Positions 47,225 to 55,484 of a DNA stretch of 64,000 nt are shown piece by piece. The stretch comes from Dokdonella_A soli. Its GTDB lineage: Bacteria; Pseudomonadota; Gammaproteobacteria; Xanthomonadales; Rhodanobacteraceae. The DNA is taken from positions 536,964 to 600,963 of the forward strand of contig NZ_BAAAEU010000006.1 of the NCBI RefSeq assembly GCF_039523175.1. The letters run 5' to 3'. Both the position numbers and the translations under genes were made by a program. Position 1 is the stretch's first letter; the number at the start of each line of letters is the position of its first letter. The notes under the pieces are model-generated. The model did no database searches and had not been told where the DNA came from. It saw only the letters and a program-made list of their open reading frames with translations.

Positions 47225-49239
47225 TCACGCCGACAAAAGTCCGGACTCTCCTACCAAAGCGTGCCGAGACATTGGAGTTAGCAGTCGTTCAGCGCTTATG
47301 GCAAGGTCACCATCGCTGTCCGGTCCAAGGGTGATGCGTTTGGCGGCACCGAGTGCCTTGACAGGAAGGCGACGGCACAGCAAATCAGCCAGCGCTGCGT
47401 CCTCCACCGCGCATACGATCTGACGGCCTTCTGTTACAAGCTGCGCAGCAAGTTCCGCTAGATGGACAGTACGAAAGTCGTCCACGTGCTGGACGGGATC
47501 ATCGAGCATGATTGTCCGCCAACGGCTCCAAGCGAGCGATAGGTTGACCGATAGTAGAAAGGCCAAGCCCGTCGCTCGACGTTGGCCGCTTGAGAAAAGG
47601 AACTGCGGATTCAGCTCGCCGCCTACTTGGAGTTTCAAGAATCTCCGAACGTCACCACGGATCGAATATTCAATGTCCCGCCAGACGGGGTGTGGGCGTA
47701 AACGACGATAGAGTTCAGACATTAGTGGCAAGACGCGGTCTAGGCGTCGATCAAGCGTTTCACCCGCGGCTCGGCGCGCGGCATCGTGCAGTGCTTGTGC
47801 GACCGCCTCCGCCTTGCGGGCCCGACCGGCTCGCTCCTGAGCAAGTGCGAGCCTCTCCTTCGCATGTGCCTCCTCCCTCTGAGCGCGTTCCAGATCGTTG
47901 CCCAACCGAAGTGTCTCAAGCACACGTAGGTCTCTCTGGGCCGACTCAAAGTCTTGACGGAGTTGGGCAATACGCTTCGCGACGTGTTCTAGAGTCTCGT
48001 TCTCCGCGATTCCTTTTTCCTTTCGCAGTGAGTCAAAGTCTTCAACGACCTTCTCAGACGCGCGATACGCCATGTCGGTCGCCTCTAGTGTTTGTTGATC
48101 GGAAGCCAGGCGGGCCTGCGCCTTACGTCGTGTCTGTTCGCGCTCGGCTTCCTGCGCAGCTTCTTGATCCAGCCTCTTAGCGAGATTCTCAGCAGTAGCG
48201 ATCCCCCGCAAGAAGTGATCGTGATCCTGTCCCGTGCCACATAGCGGACAATGACCCCCCTGTAATCCCAGTTGGCGGCCAAGATTGGCTAGATCAATCA
48301 AGTCGCGTGCTTGTTTCGCTAGCCCCGAAGACGACATAACGTCGGTTCTCGGGCCAAGATCAGACAATGCTGCTGCCGCAGCAGTAACTTCGGTAGCAGC
48401 GGCTGCCCGATACTGGCGTAACGATGGCAGTCTCGCGCGCTCTTGATCTGCCACCAGCCAGCGCGAGCTAAGGTCTTGCATAGAATCAATTTCCGTGACA
48501 ACGGAAACGATTCGTTCTCGCACTGGTCCGGCTAGTTGATCTGGTGGCGCCTCTGATTTTGAAAATGACCGCAGCCGCAGAATAGCCTCCGCGACGATGT
48601 TATCCGCGACGAGGTTTGCTCGAACTTCATCGATGCGACGAGACGCGACAGTGACCTCAGCGTTCAGCTTAGTCACTTCCTGTTGTGCGATCGCTGCTTT
48701 GCCGCAGTCGTGAGCCTCAATCCCCGAGCAATCCAAGCATCAGCATCGTTTGCGCCTAAACCATCGCGAAGAAGCGCATATCGCTCTGTTTCCTTCAGAT
48801 CTAGGCTAAGGCCGGCAATATGCTCGTCGCGAATGACGGATGTAGAGCAGAGCTGCGCTAAAGGCTCCTCTGGCGCGAAATCGAGGTCACAGAGTTGCTT
48901 AGTCAACTGAAGGAGCATGGCAGAGTCAGGCTTCCCGAATTGCGTGCGACGAACTCTGATCAGCTCATCGCCATCACGGAAGCCAACATCGACATAGCGA
49001 TCTGTTGGTGTTGGACCTTTTCCGGTCCACCAAATGTAGTCTGCGACTGTTTCGCCAGACGCCTTGGCGTCGTTGTATTTGCTTAGGCTGCCGGTCAGAG
49101 CAAACTCGACGGCATCGAAAATAGTGCTCTTGCCGACGCCATTGCGGCCGTCAATGATGGTAAAACCATCGGCGAAATCGATCCTTATAGGCTTGCGATA
49201 GCCACGGAAGCCGCATAGGTCGATGTAGGCGAGCTTCAT
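47225..49239 (-). pseudogene. lmuB: SMC/Rad50-like ATPase LmuB of a Lamassu system, frameshifted
   Basis: Two overlapping frames make one protein. The first part (ATG 49239) is MKLAYIDLCGFRGYRKPIRI with Walker A IIDGRNGVGKSTIFDAVEFAL. It ends at a TGA near 48673 after LRLTTAAK. The second continues AAIAQQEVTKLNAEV, a long coiled coil with zinc hook GHCPLCGTG, then a signature-like FSSGQRRATGLAFLL and Walker B TIMLDDPVQHVDD. The span of 2015 nt is one base short of 672 codons, so a one-base loss near 48695-48710 explains it. The ATPase sensor of Lamassu clamps DNA via such hooks. As written it is inactive, unless the deletion is an assembly error. It overlaps the upstream gene by ATGA. Confidence 0.8.
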
Positions 49240-49775
49240 GGGGTTTCCTCTAACACTTGCATTACGACGGCTTCATCTGCGCCGGATAGGAAGGCGTCAA
49301 CGGTACGGGATGGCAACTCGGTAGTGCGCTGCCGAATCTCGTCGGCTATATTCACAGCTTCCAGACGTGGCGCACTTTGTAGAGCCAGCAACGGTAGAAG
49401 TGCGGCGTGTAGATCGGCAATGTCGTTAACGCCCGCCCGCGCAATCTTTCGTGTGCCGGCAAGATCTTCCTCGATAGTTCCCATTGATACCGTTTGCGCA
49501 TAGTCCGCCGCCCCTGATGACAGCAGGACGATGTAAGTGTTCCATGCTTTCAGCCCAGCTCTACGTAAGCCGAATTGGTAGGCTGAAATAACTCTGTCTG
49601 CGTCAGCGTTCCATTCAAGCATCAACCTGCTGGCATCCTCGTAAATAAAGAGGAACCCGAGAACGGTTGCGTTCTCGAAGGCCAGCGCTTGGCAACTATT
49701 GCCTACAGCGACCTTCGTTGTGGTGAACCCAGCTTCGACCAAGACATCGGCGCTAGAGTTAAGAATGTCGATCAA
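49236..49775 (-). CDS. lmuC: Lamassu middle component LmuC (ABC-3C middle subunit)
   Basis: The 179-residue protein lies between the SIR2 gene and the SMC-like gene. Its length, position and sequence pattern (VEAGFTTTKVAVGNSCQALAFEN, LGFLFIYEDASRLMLEW, KAWNTYIVLLSS, EEDLAGTRKIARAGV) fit the middle component of ABC three-component systems. I propose a TTG start at 49775, which overlaps the SIR2 stop (TTGA) and has AGGAG 8 nt upstream. The longer ATG frame from 50108 is in the middle of the SIR2 gene and is Arg/Cys-rich. Assignment rests on context more than on motifs. Confidence 0.65.
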   Translation of the reverse strand: MIDILNSSADVLVEAGFTTTKVAVGNSCQALAFENATVLGFLFIYEDASRLMLEWNADADRVISAYQFGLRRAGLKAWNTYIVLLSSGAADYAQTVSMGTIEEDLAGTRKIARAGVNDIADLHAALLPLLALQSAPRLEAVNIADEIRQRTTELPSRTVDAFLSGADEAVVMQVLEETP

Positions 49776-51100
49776 AGTCCTAGCTCCTGGACAGCTTCTG
49801 GACGCGTTATCCAGCGCCCGGACGTGCCCCGAGTGATGGTGGGAGGAGAGCCTTCTCGTGCGATGTTTGTGGGGAGAGCTTGCGCCTCGGCACCGACAGC
49901 AATGACCAGTTCTGGTGCGATCGCAGGTGCAGTTTCGCGTTGGTAGGCCGCTACAACACGATGCAACGGTTTGTTTGGTGTGCGCAAGACGCGGATTCGC
50001 TGGCCGTTCAACAGCCAAAAGGGGCCATCCGCTGTCGCGCCGCGGGCCCGGAGTTGAAGAATTGTCAATCCGGGTAGGCTTTCGTTTGGCGGGTTTCGCG
50101 ACGTGCATGGTTCTGTTGGTGCACAGCCTTCGAGATCACGGCGTATGCGCCACAACGTTTCGTTGTCTAAATCAGGCGGCTCTGTCAAGGCTATAGATGG
50201 CGGGGCTCCGGTGGCTTCCTCGTAGTCGTCGGCACCTCCATGAAGGACGCGGCGCACGAAGCTCATTGAGAAGGCTCGTCTTAGCGCTGCTAGGAAATCA
50301 GCCCCAGACGCGCGAACGTGTTGGAATGCATTCGGCACCTTTTGCCCGAGTGCGTACAGAGCCGGTGCTTTTGTAGCGAACGTAGCTCCGTCCGCGGGAT
50401 CCACAACGATTACGCGAGACGGACTAACGGCACCCAGAACACTGGTTAAAACAGCATTGAGGTAATCCCAGTCGGTCCAATAGCCGACGATGACCAAATC
50501 ACGATCTAGGAGCCGACCTAAGAGCCACTGCGCACTAGAGGCGATTCTGGCATCAACTGGAGGCGCGTTGAGCTGTCCTGGCGCCCAGACCATGTTTGTC
50601 GGGTCGATGGTTCTGCAACCATGGATCTTAAGTAGAGGTGCGGCATCCGGCGAGAGTAATGCCACGCTCTGTTGATCGATTCCAGCTCCAACCTGCCCAT
50701 GCAACTGATGGCCGGCGTTTTCGATCATCACATCAACATTGGTCGTGATCGCTGTTTGGATGCCACGGACCAAGAGAAGATCCGCGATGGCGAAGTGCCC
50801 GGAGTTCGACGGACCAGCGAAGGCGTGACTATCAATGAGCGTTCGAAAATAGACGCTTGCGAGCTCACCGCGCTGGAAGAAAAACTCTGCCTGATCTTCC
50901 ACACTTACAGCTAAAGGTTGGCGCGTGGCGCCATGCAATGCGTCGTATCTACGCTTAGCAGTAGCAGCGAGGGCCGCCGCGTTCGGCAATAAGCTTGGGG
51001 GCGCCATGGACAAACCGGCGCCGGCGAGCAGGGTTAATCGAGTATTGATCACTGAATCCAGCGCGGTGGCAACGCCGGTATCGAAGCTGATTTCCTGCAT
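49772..51100 (-). CDS. lmuA: SIR2-domain effector LmuA of a Lamassu-Sir2 system
   Basis: The 442-residue protein begins MQEISFDTGVATALDSVI with an NAD-binding SIR2 fold: LTLLAGAGLSMAPPSLLP (residues about 23-40), AITTNVDVMIENA and PLLKIHGC, and the fold closes with DLVIVGYWTDWDYLNAVL. SIR2 effectors in defence usually destroy NAD+ on phage sensing. The C-terminal 180 residues have no domain I recognise and probably contact the partners. The ATG at 51100 was chosen because upstream residues to 51370 are unlike SIR2. It leads lmuA-lmuC-lmuB with stop-start overlaps. Confidence 0.8.
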   Translation of the reverse strand: MQEISFDTGVATALDSVINTRLTLLAGAGLSMAPPSLLPNAAALAATAKRRYDALHGATRQPLAVSVEDQAEFFFQRGELASVYFRTLIDSHAFAGPSNSGHFAIADLLLVRGIQTAITTNVDVMIENAGHQLHGQVGAGIDQQSVALLSPDAAPLLKIHGCRTIDPTNMVWAPGQLNAPPVDARIASSAQWLLGRLLDRDLVIVGYWTDWDYLNAVLTSVLGAVSPSRVIVVDPADGATFATKAPALYALGQKVPNAFQHVRASGADFLAALRRAFSMSFVRRVLHGGADDYEEATGAPPSIALTEPPDLDNETLWRIRRDLEGCAPTEPCTSRNPPNESLPGLTILQLRARGATADGPFWLLNGQRIRVLRTPNKPLHRVVAAYQRETAPAIAPELVIAVGAEAQALPTNIAREGSPPTITRGTSGRWITRPEAVQELGL

Positions 51101-51255
51101 CCGTCGCGCTCCCTGTGCAAGAAACAGTACCAGAGTAACGTCCAAGTGTCCGCGGAAATTGTGATAGCTGCTGTTAAGCACTGTGTTGCATCGTCGCGCA
51201 AGCGTGCAGAGCCAGCAGAACGCTCTCGAACCGCGCCCCCCAGCGAACGCAACGG

Positions 51256-51504
51256 CTATCGCGCAACGTTGCGTCCGCAGATGAAATCGACCGACGTTCC
51301 ATATGCGTCGGCAATGCTGACCAGCAGGTGCATCGTCGGATTCTGGTAGTGCCCTCGCTCGAGGCGGCATAGGTACTGTGCGCTTATTCCTATGTGTGCA
51401 GCCGCTTCCTCAAGTAGCCATGCGTGCTCATTCCGCAGAGCCCTCAGTCGCTGGCCTATGCTCTGAACGGCATCGCTAGCGCCCGCAATGTTGTCGGCTT
51501 TCAT
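51256..51504 (-). CDS. XRE-family regulator of the defence operon
   Basis: The 82-residue protein is a lambda-repressor-like HTH: IGQRLRALRNEHAWLLEEAA, AHIGISAQYLCRLERGHY and NPTMHLLVSIADAYG. It is 155 bp upstream of lmuA on the same strand, so it probably represses the defence operon. An inverted repeat lies 36-78 bp upstream of its start (51540-51582), a likely autoregulatory operator. ATG 51504 is chosen over 51552. Confidence 0.85.
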   Translation of the reverse strand: MKADNIAGASDAVQSIGQRLRALRNEHAWLLEEAAAHIGISAQYLCRLERGHYQNPTMHLLVSIADAYGTSVDFICGRNVAR

Positions 51505-51539
51505 CGCTGAATCCTCAGTTTCGTAATAGTGGTCTTTTA

Positions 51540-51582
51540 CGCAAAAAATCAACTACAACAGTTACTTGCGTTGACTTTTGCG
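51540..51582. promoter_or_regulatory. Inverted repeat upstream of the XRE gene, likely operator
   Basis: CGCAAAAAATCAAC (51540-51553) and GTTGACTTTTGCG (51570-51582) form a near-perfect dyad with a 16-bp spacer. It lies in the gap between the XRE gene and tnsAB, which are divergent, so it could also be a transposase site. Binding is inferred. Confidence 0.45.
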
Positions 51583-51814
51583 CCCGGGCGGCGTAACTTG
51601 CCATCTACGGCAAGCCGGGAAACGACCAAGCGAAACCGCCCCGGCTTCGCGCCAAGGCAACTAAGGACTTCCAGCACGTCGCGAACCCATCGGGGCGCTG
51701 GAAAACGGATTCGGCAGGCGCAATGCGCGCTGCCAAGACCAACCAATCCGATGGCGATCGGAATTCCGGTTGGCGCCGTTATGTCAACGGCACTCCGATG
51801 CTCCTATTGCGATG

Positions 51815-51831
51815 CTGCGTTGTCAACGCAG
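51815..51831. promoter_or_regulatory. 17-bp palindrome just upstream of tnsAB
   Basis: CTGCGTTG-T-CAACGCAG is a perfect 8-bp inverted repeat with one central base, ending 12 bp before the tnsAB start. GCGTTG also occurs in the dyad at 51570 and GTCAACG at 51783. It is well placed for a repressor or for TnsB self-control. Confidence 0.4.
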
Positions 51832-51843
51832 TAGGGATCGGCT

Positions 51844-54288
51844 GTGCCCACACCTAGAGGCCGCTTGATGCTCTCGGATGCGGAACTGGAATCCGTGGCA
51901 CGTGAGTCCGGTCTGACGCCCCTTGGCGTCGCCTATCTGCATCGCATCCGTACGTCCCCTCCGAGCCGTCGCGTCGGTGGCAATGCGTACAAGAATATGT
52001 GCGTGCGCTATCCCAGCGTGAAAATGGGATGTGTTATTCAGGCTGAGAGCCGATCAGTCGAGTTCGCATACGTACTCCACTGCGAATACGACCAAGGCGT
52101 CGCCGAGTACTACGACCAACTCGAATCGCTGCCGGTCCTCGGAAGAACAGGCAGTAGAGCGTATCGATCACCTTATTGGCCGGACTATCTTGAAATACGT
52201 ATCTCTCCGGTCTCAGTTGCAGCCGTTCAATGCAAGCCTTCGAGCGAAGCTGCGCGATTGGTCGAGACGCGGCCGCACGACTGGATCACGGAAAACGGAA
52301 CATTTCGCTTCCTGGCCGCCGAGCGAGCATTTGAGCCCCTCGGCATTGCACACAAGGTGATCACGGAAATCGACGTTCCGCCCAGAAGGGCAGCGAACAT
52401 CGCGCTTTTGCTCAATGCAAGGCACGATGCCTCCGCGAAGATGCCGCTGCGGCTTCTGGAACTTGCAAAGGATGCGCTGGAGCGCAACGGGTTTATGACC
52501 TTGCGGGTCCTCGCGAACTTCCTTGGACTCTCCGATATCCGTGGTGTCATTCGGTGGATCGCTGACAGGGACCTTAGCGCTGACCTGGACGGAAGTCTGT
52601 TGAGTCAGGCCGAAAGCGCGCGCGCGTACGCCGACGACTCCGCGATGAAAATTCATTGTCAGGCAATACGCGAACTCGCTTCAGATGATGATCCAGGCCT
52701 GTTGAAACTCGTTGCTGCAATGAGGCTCAGCCTTGACACCAGAAGTTTGAAGGAAGCGCTCGAAAGAAAGTGCCGGCTCGATGCAGTAGCAGCCGGAAAC
52801 GTCAGATCAAATCGGACGGACCGGCGACACTTCAAGGCTATGCAGGACGCCGAAACCGCTGGCTTGCCCAGGTTTTGCGGGTTGCTCTCGCGGCATCACC
52901 TAAAGGGAAACCGAGGTCGAAGATATACCGATCAGGAGGTTGAGTTCCTTGAAGCAAAGGCGAAGGAGCACTGGCAATCAAAGTCGTGTCCCAGCGTGAA
53001 GCGGGCACATGTGCACTATTGCGCTGATGCGCGGAAGGCTGTCGTACAGCCGGCGTCACTGAACAAATTCTATTCGGTGGTCAGGTCGCTGCATCCAGAG
53101 CGCGCTGCTCTCGCGCGCTCTGGAATGCGTGCCGCGCAGGCGGCGGCGCCACCGAGACATCGACATGTGACAGCCATGGTCCCTACCTACCCGTGGGCGC
53201 TTGCGCAATGCGACCACTCATTGCTCGACATCTACGTTGTTGTCATGGCATTCGAGAATGTCTGGTACGTATGTCGCCCCTGGTTGACCGTGCTCGTCGA
53301 CGTGTGCACAAGAGCCGTCCTAGCAGCTGTCCTGCGTATCCAGCGTCCAGATAGGACAACTTGCGCCCTTATTCTTCGCGCTTGCGCCCGCATCCATGGT
53401 CTCCTGCCTGAGGGTGTCATATTTGACGGAGGGGCCGAGTTCGACTCCGTCTTCTTTGAAGCTTGCCTCGCAATCTGCAGGGTGGCCAAGCTTGAACGAC
53501 CCAAGGGGGCGGCGCGCTACGGCTCCGAAGCGGAAAGAGTGTTCGGGCAGATCAGAACTGAACTGACTCAAAGTCTTCCTGGCAGCACCGAGAACAACCG
53601 GAAAGAGAGATCGGCTTCTTCCGATTCCAAGGGGCAGTCCCACGCAGTTCTAACTTTCGAGGAATTCGCCCGGTTGATAGACATGTACTTCGACTACAGA
53701 AATTCCCGGGTGCGTACGACACAGATCGAAAGTCCCAGTGCTCGCCTTGCGGTTGGTACAAAGGAGATTGGATGTGTCGGAAGAACAGCCACATACAACC
53801 GGGGCCTTCGTGTCCTTTGCTCGGTCGAAGCCGATTCAGCCGAATATTCCGTGAGCAGCGCTCGCGGCATTCATTTTCAGGGTCAGCATTTTTGGGATGA
53901 CTGCCTCCTTCCGCTCGCTATGCGAGACAAGAAGGTGCTCGTACGGCCCGATCCTGAGGATAGATCGCTGATCTACGCTCACGTGGACGGACAATGGGTT
54001 GATTGTCGAACACGAGATGCTTCAGCCTTCGACACGCTTGATTCATGTCAAAAGCGCATCGCGACGATCATGCACTACGAAGCAGATGGATTTCGTAGAA
54101 ATGCAGTTCATCAAAGCGAGATGGATTTGGCGGACGCGTTGCGTCCATATAAGCAGAAAACTCGGGAAGATTTTCCCGCCTTGATGGCAAAGTCGGATGG
54201 CAGGAAGAGCGCACAGGCCGATGATTGGGCGAAATTGGGACAGGAGGACTTCGAACGAGCCGTAAGCCAGCCATTGAGGACCGAGTGA
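51844..54288 (+). CDS. tnsAB: TnsA-TnsB fusion transposase of a Tn7-like element
   Basis: The 814-residue protein joins two activities. The N-terminal ~170 residues have a TnsA-type PD-(D/E)XK endonuclease pattern (SRSVEFAYVLHCEYDQGVAEYY, WPDYLEIRI and VQCKPS), then FRFLAAERAFEPLGIAHKVITEIDV. The rest is TnsB-like: helical DNA-binding parts, then an RNase H core with D in WALAQCDHSLLDIY (about residue 456), D in VIFDGGAEFDSVFF (about 527) and E in AERVFGQIRTEL (about 563). The end, DFERAVSQPLRTE, is probably the TnsC-contacting tail. TnsA cuts 5' ends and TnsB 3' ends. GTG 51844 starts it; TnsC and TniQ follow. Confidence 0.82.
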   Translation: MPTPRGRLMLSDAELESVARESGLTPLGVAYLHRIRTSPPSRRVGGNAYKNMCVRYPSVKMGCVIQAESRSVEFAYVLHCEYDQGVAEYYDQLESLPVLGRTGSRAYRSPYWPDYLEIRISPVSVAAVQCKPSSEAARLVETRPHDWITENGTFRFLAAERAFEPLGIAHKVITEIDVPPRRAANIALLLNARHDASAKMPLRLLELAKDALERNGFMTLRVLANFLGLSDIRGVIRWIADRDLSADLDGSLLSQAESARAYADDSAMKIHCQAIRELASDDDPGLLKLVAAMRLSLDTRSLKEALERKCRLDAVAAGNVRSNRTDRRHFKAMQDAETAGLPRFCGLLSRHHLKGNRGRRYTDQEVEFLEAKAKEHWQSKSCPSVKRAHVHYCADARKAVVQPASLNKFYSVVRSLHPERAALARSGMRAAQAAAPPRHRHVTAMVPTYPWALAQCDHSLLDIYVVVMAFENVWYVCRPWLTVLVDVCTRAVLAAVLRIQRPDRTTCALILRACARIHGLLPEGVIFDGGAEFDSVFFEACLAICRVAKLERPKGAARYGSEAERVFGQIRTELTQSLPGSTENNRKERSASSDSKGQSHAVLTFEEFARLIDMYFDYRNSRVRTTQIESPSARLAVGTKEIGCVGRTATYNRGLRVLCSVEADSAEYSVSSARGIHFQGQHFWDDCLLPLAMRDKKVLVRPDPEDRSLIYAHVDGQWVDCRTRDASAFDTLDSCQKRIATIMHYEADGFRRNAVHQSEMDLADALRPYKQKTREDFPALMAKSDGRKSAQADDWAKLGQEDFERAVSQPLRTE

Positions 54289-54458
54289 TGAGCCGATAAT
54301 CGAACGCTCGATTCGTTGGCGTTCGGGACAGAAGGACTTGCCCGACTACGCCGCTGAGCGCGGTGCAACGCGCCCCACGACAGCGCCGAATCCATGGACC
54401 AGTGTCGACACATCAGAGTTCGAGCAAGCTGTTCAGCAACCACTGAGGAGCGAGTGCG
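54289..54458 (+). other. tnsAB-tnsC gap with a second copy of the TnsB tail
   Basis: Read in the frame shifted by one base, this gap encodes PIIERSIRWRSGQ ... APNPWTSVDTSEFEQAVQQPLRSE (54289-54454), which copies the tnsAB C-terminus DFERAVSQPLRTE, 10 of 13 residues matching or conservative. DNA around the two ends is also alike: both read CTGAGG/TTGAGG then GAGTG. The gap has no independent start codon. It ends with the tnsC ATG at 54459. Confidence 0.6.
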
Positions 54459-55484
54459 ATGACTGACGAGTTGGTTAGAAAACTCAAAAGTTTTCGTGTC
54501 TATCACCGGGAATACGAGCGCGTCTGCGAGGACTCATTTGCGCATGCTGCGCTCGGCGCGCCGGGGTCCATCATCCTCATCGTGGGCCCAACGAATGCGG
54601 GAAAGACTTCGATTTTGAGCAATCTGAAAAAGCGCCTCGTGCTTCCAAAAGAGAAATGGACAGATGGTGAGATCCCAATAGCAGGAGTCAAAATCCGCAA
54701 CACAGATGGCGGGCTTTTTTCATCGAAAGACTTCGTGACACGCTGCCTCGCCGCCGTGGAGCATCCGGGATTCACGATGTCTGCCGCGGAAGGCGGATGC
54801 TACGAACCGCGAGGTTCGTTCGCTGAGACGCGCCTGCACAGGATGTTCGAGCGATCCTTGGAGGCGCGGAAAACAAAATACTTCTTGGTAGACGATGCGC
54901 AGCATTTCCTTCTAAGCGGGAGCGCGCGAAAGGCTGCCCACCATCTTGATACATTGAAGTCGCTGTGCACAAACACGGAGGTTACGCTTGTCCTAGCGGG
55001 GACCTACCACTTCCTCGAGGCGTGGAATCTGTCAGCTCAGATGAATGCCCGGCTGACTGAAATCCATTTCCCAGCGTACGGTACAGATCGCGCTGACCTG
55101 CTCGAATTCGAAAGGATCCTCGAATGCTTTGAACCGCATGTTCCTCTTGCGCCAAGTCAGACATTGCGTGAATGGCGCAAAACGCTTCACTACGGCACAT
55201 GCGGCACTGTAGGAATCCTTGCAAGGTGGCTTGAAAAGGCAATCAAGCAAATGCACGCTCGGAAGGAATGCTGCGTCAGCTACGAGGTGCTGCGAGCAAC
55301 CGCATGGAGGCAGTCGCAGGTCGATCGAATGCTCACGGAGATCCGGTTTGGTCTCGCATGCATGAACGATCCCTTCGAGGAATTCGAGAATGCGGCACTG
55401 GAAGTTCCAGCACCGGTGAGGAAGTCGAAGCCGTTCGTGCGTAAGCCTGGGAGAGATCCGGTTCCCGCGGGGGCGATTCCATGA
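54459..55484 (+). CDS. tnsC: TnsC/TniB AAA+ transposition regulator
   Basis: The 341-residue AAA+ ATPase has Walker A GPTNAGKTS (residues 43-51), Walker B KYFLVDDAQHFL, sensor-like VTLVLAGTYHFLEAW and box VII-like QMNARLTEIHFPAYG. The family forms DNA filaments that join TniQ/TnsD target selection to the TnsAB transposase. It overlaps tniQ by ATGA (55481-55484). The order and size fit TniB/TnsC of Tn5053 and Tn7-like elements. Confidence 0.88.
   Translation: MTDELVRKLKSFRVYHREYERVCEDSFAHAALGAPGSIILIVGPTNAGKTSILSNLKKRLVLPKEKWTDGEIPIAGVKIRNTDGGLFSSKDFVTRCLAAVEHPGFTMSAAEGGCYEPRGSFAETRLHRMFERSLEARKTKYFLVDDAQHFLLSGSARKAAHHLDTLKSLCTNTEVTLVLAGTYHFLEAWNLSAQMNARLTEIHFPAYGTDRADLLEFERILECFEPHVPLAPSQTLREWRKTLHYGTCGTVGILARWLEKAIKQMHARKECCVSYEVLRATAWRQSQVDRMLTEIRFGLACMNDPFEEFENAALEVPAPVRKSKPFVRKPGRDPVPAGAIP

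Noticed and set aside
48673..48740. Programmed -1 frameshift in the SMC-like gene
   Set aside because: There is no clear slippery heptamer or following hairpin at the switch point; a one-base loss fits the length exactly.
49776..50108. Longer N-terminus for the Lamassu middle protein
   Set aside because: The extra 111 residues are Cys/His/Arg-rich, lie wholly inside the SIR2 gene, and a good ribosome site precedes the TTG at 49775.
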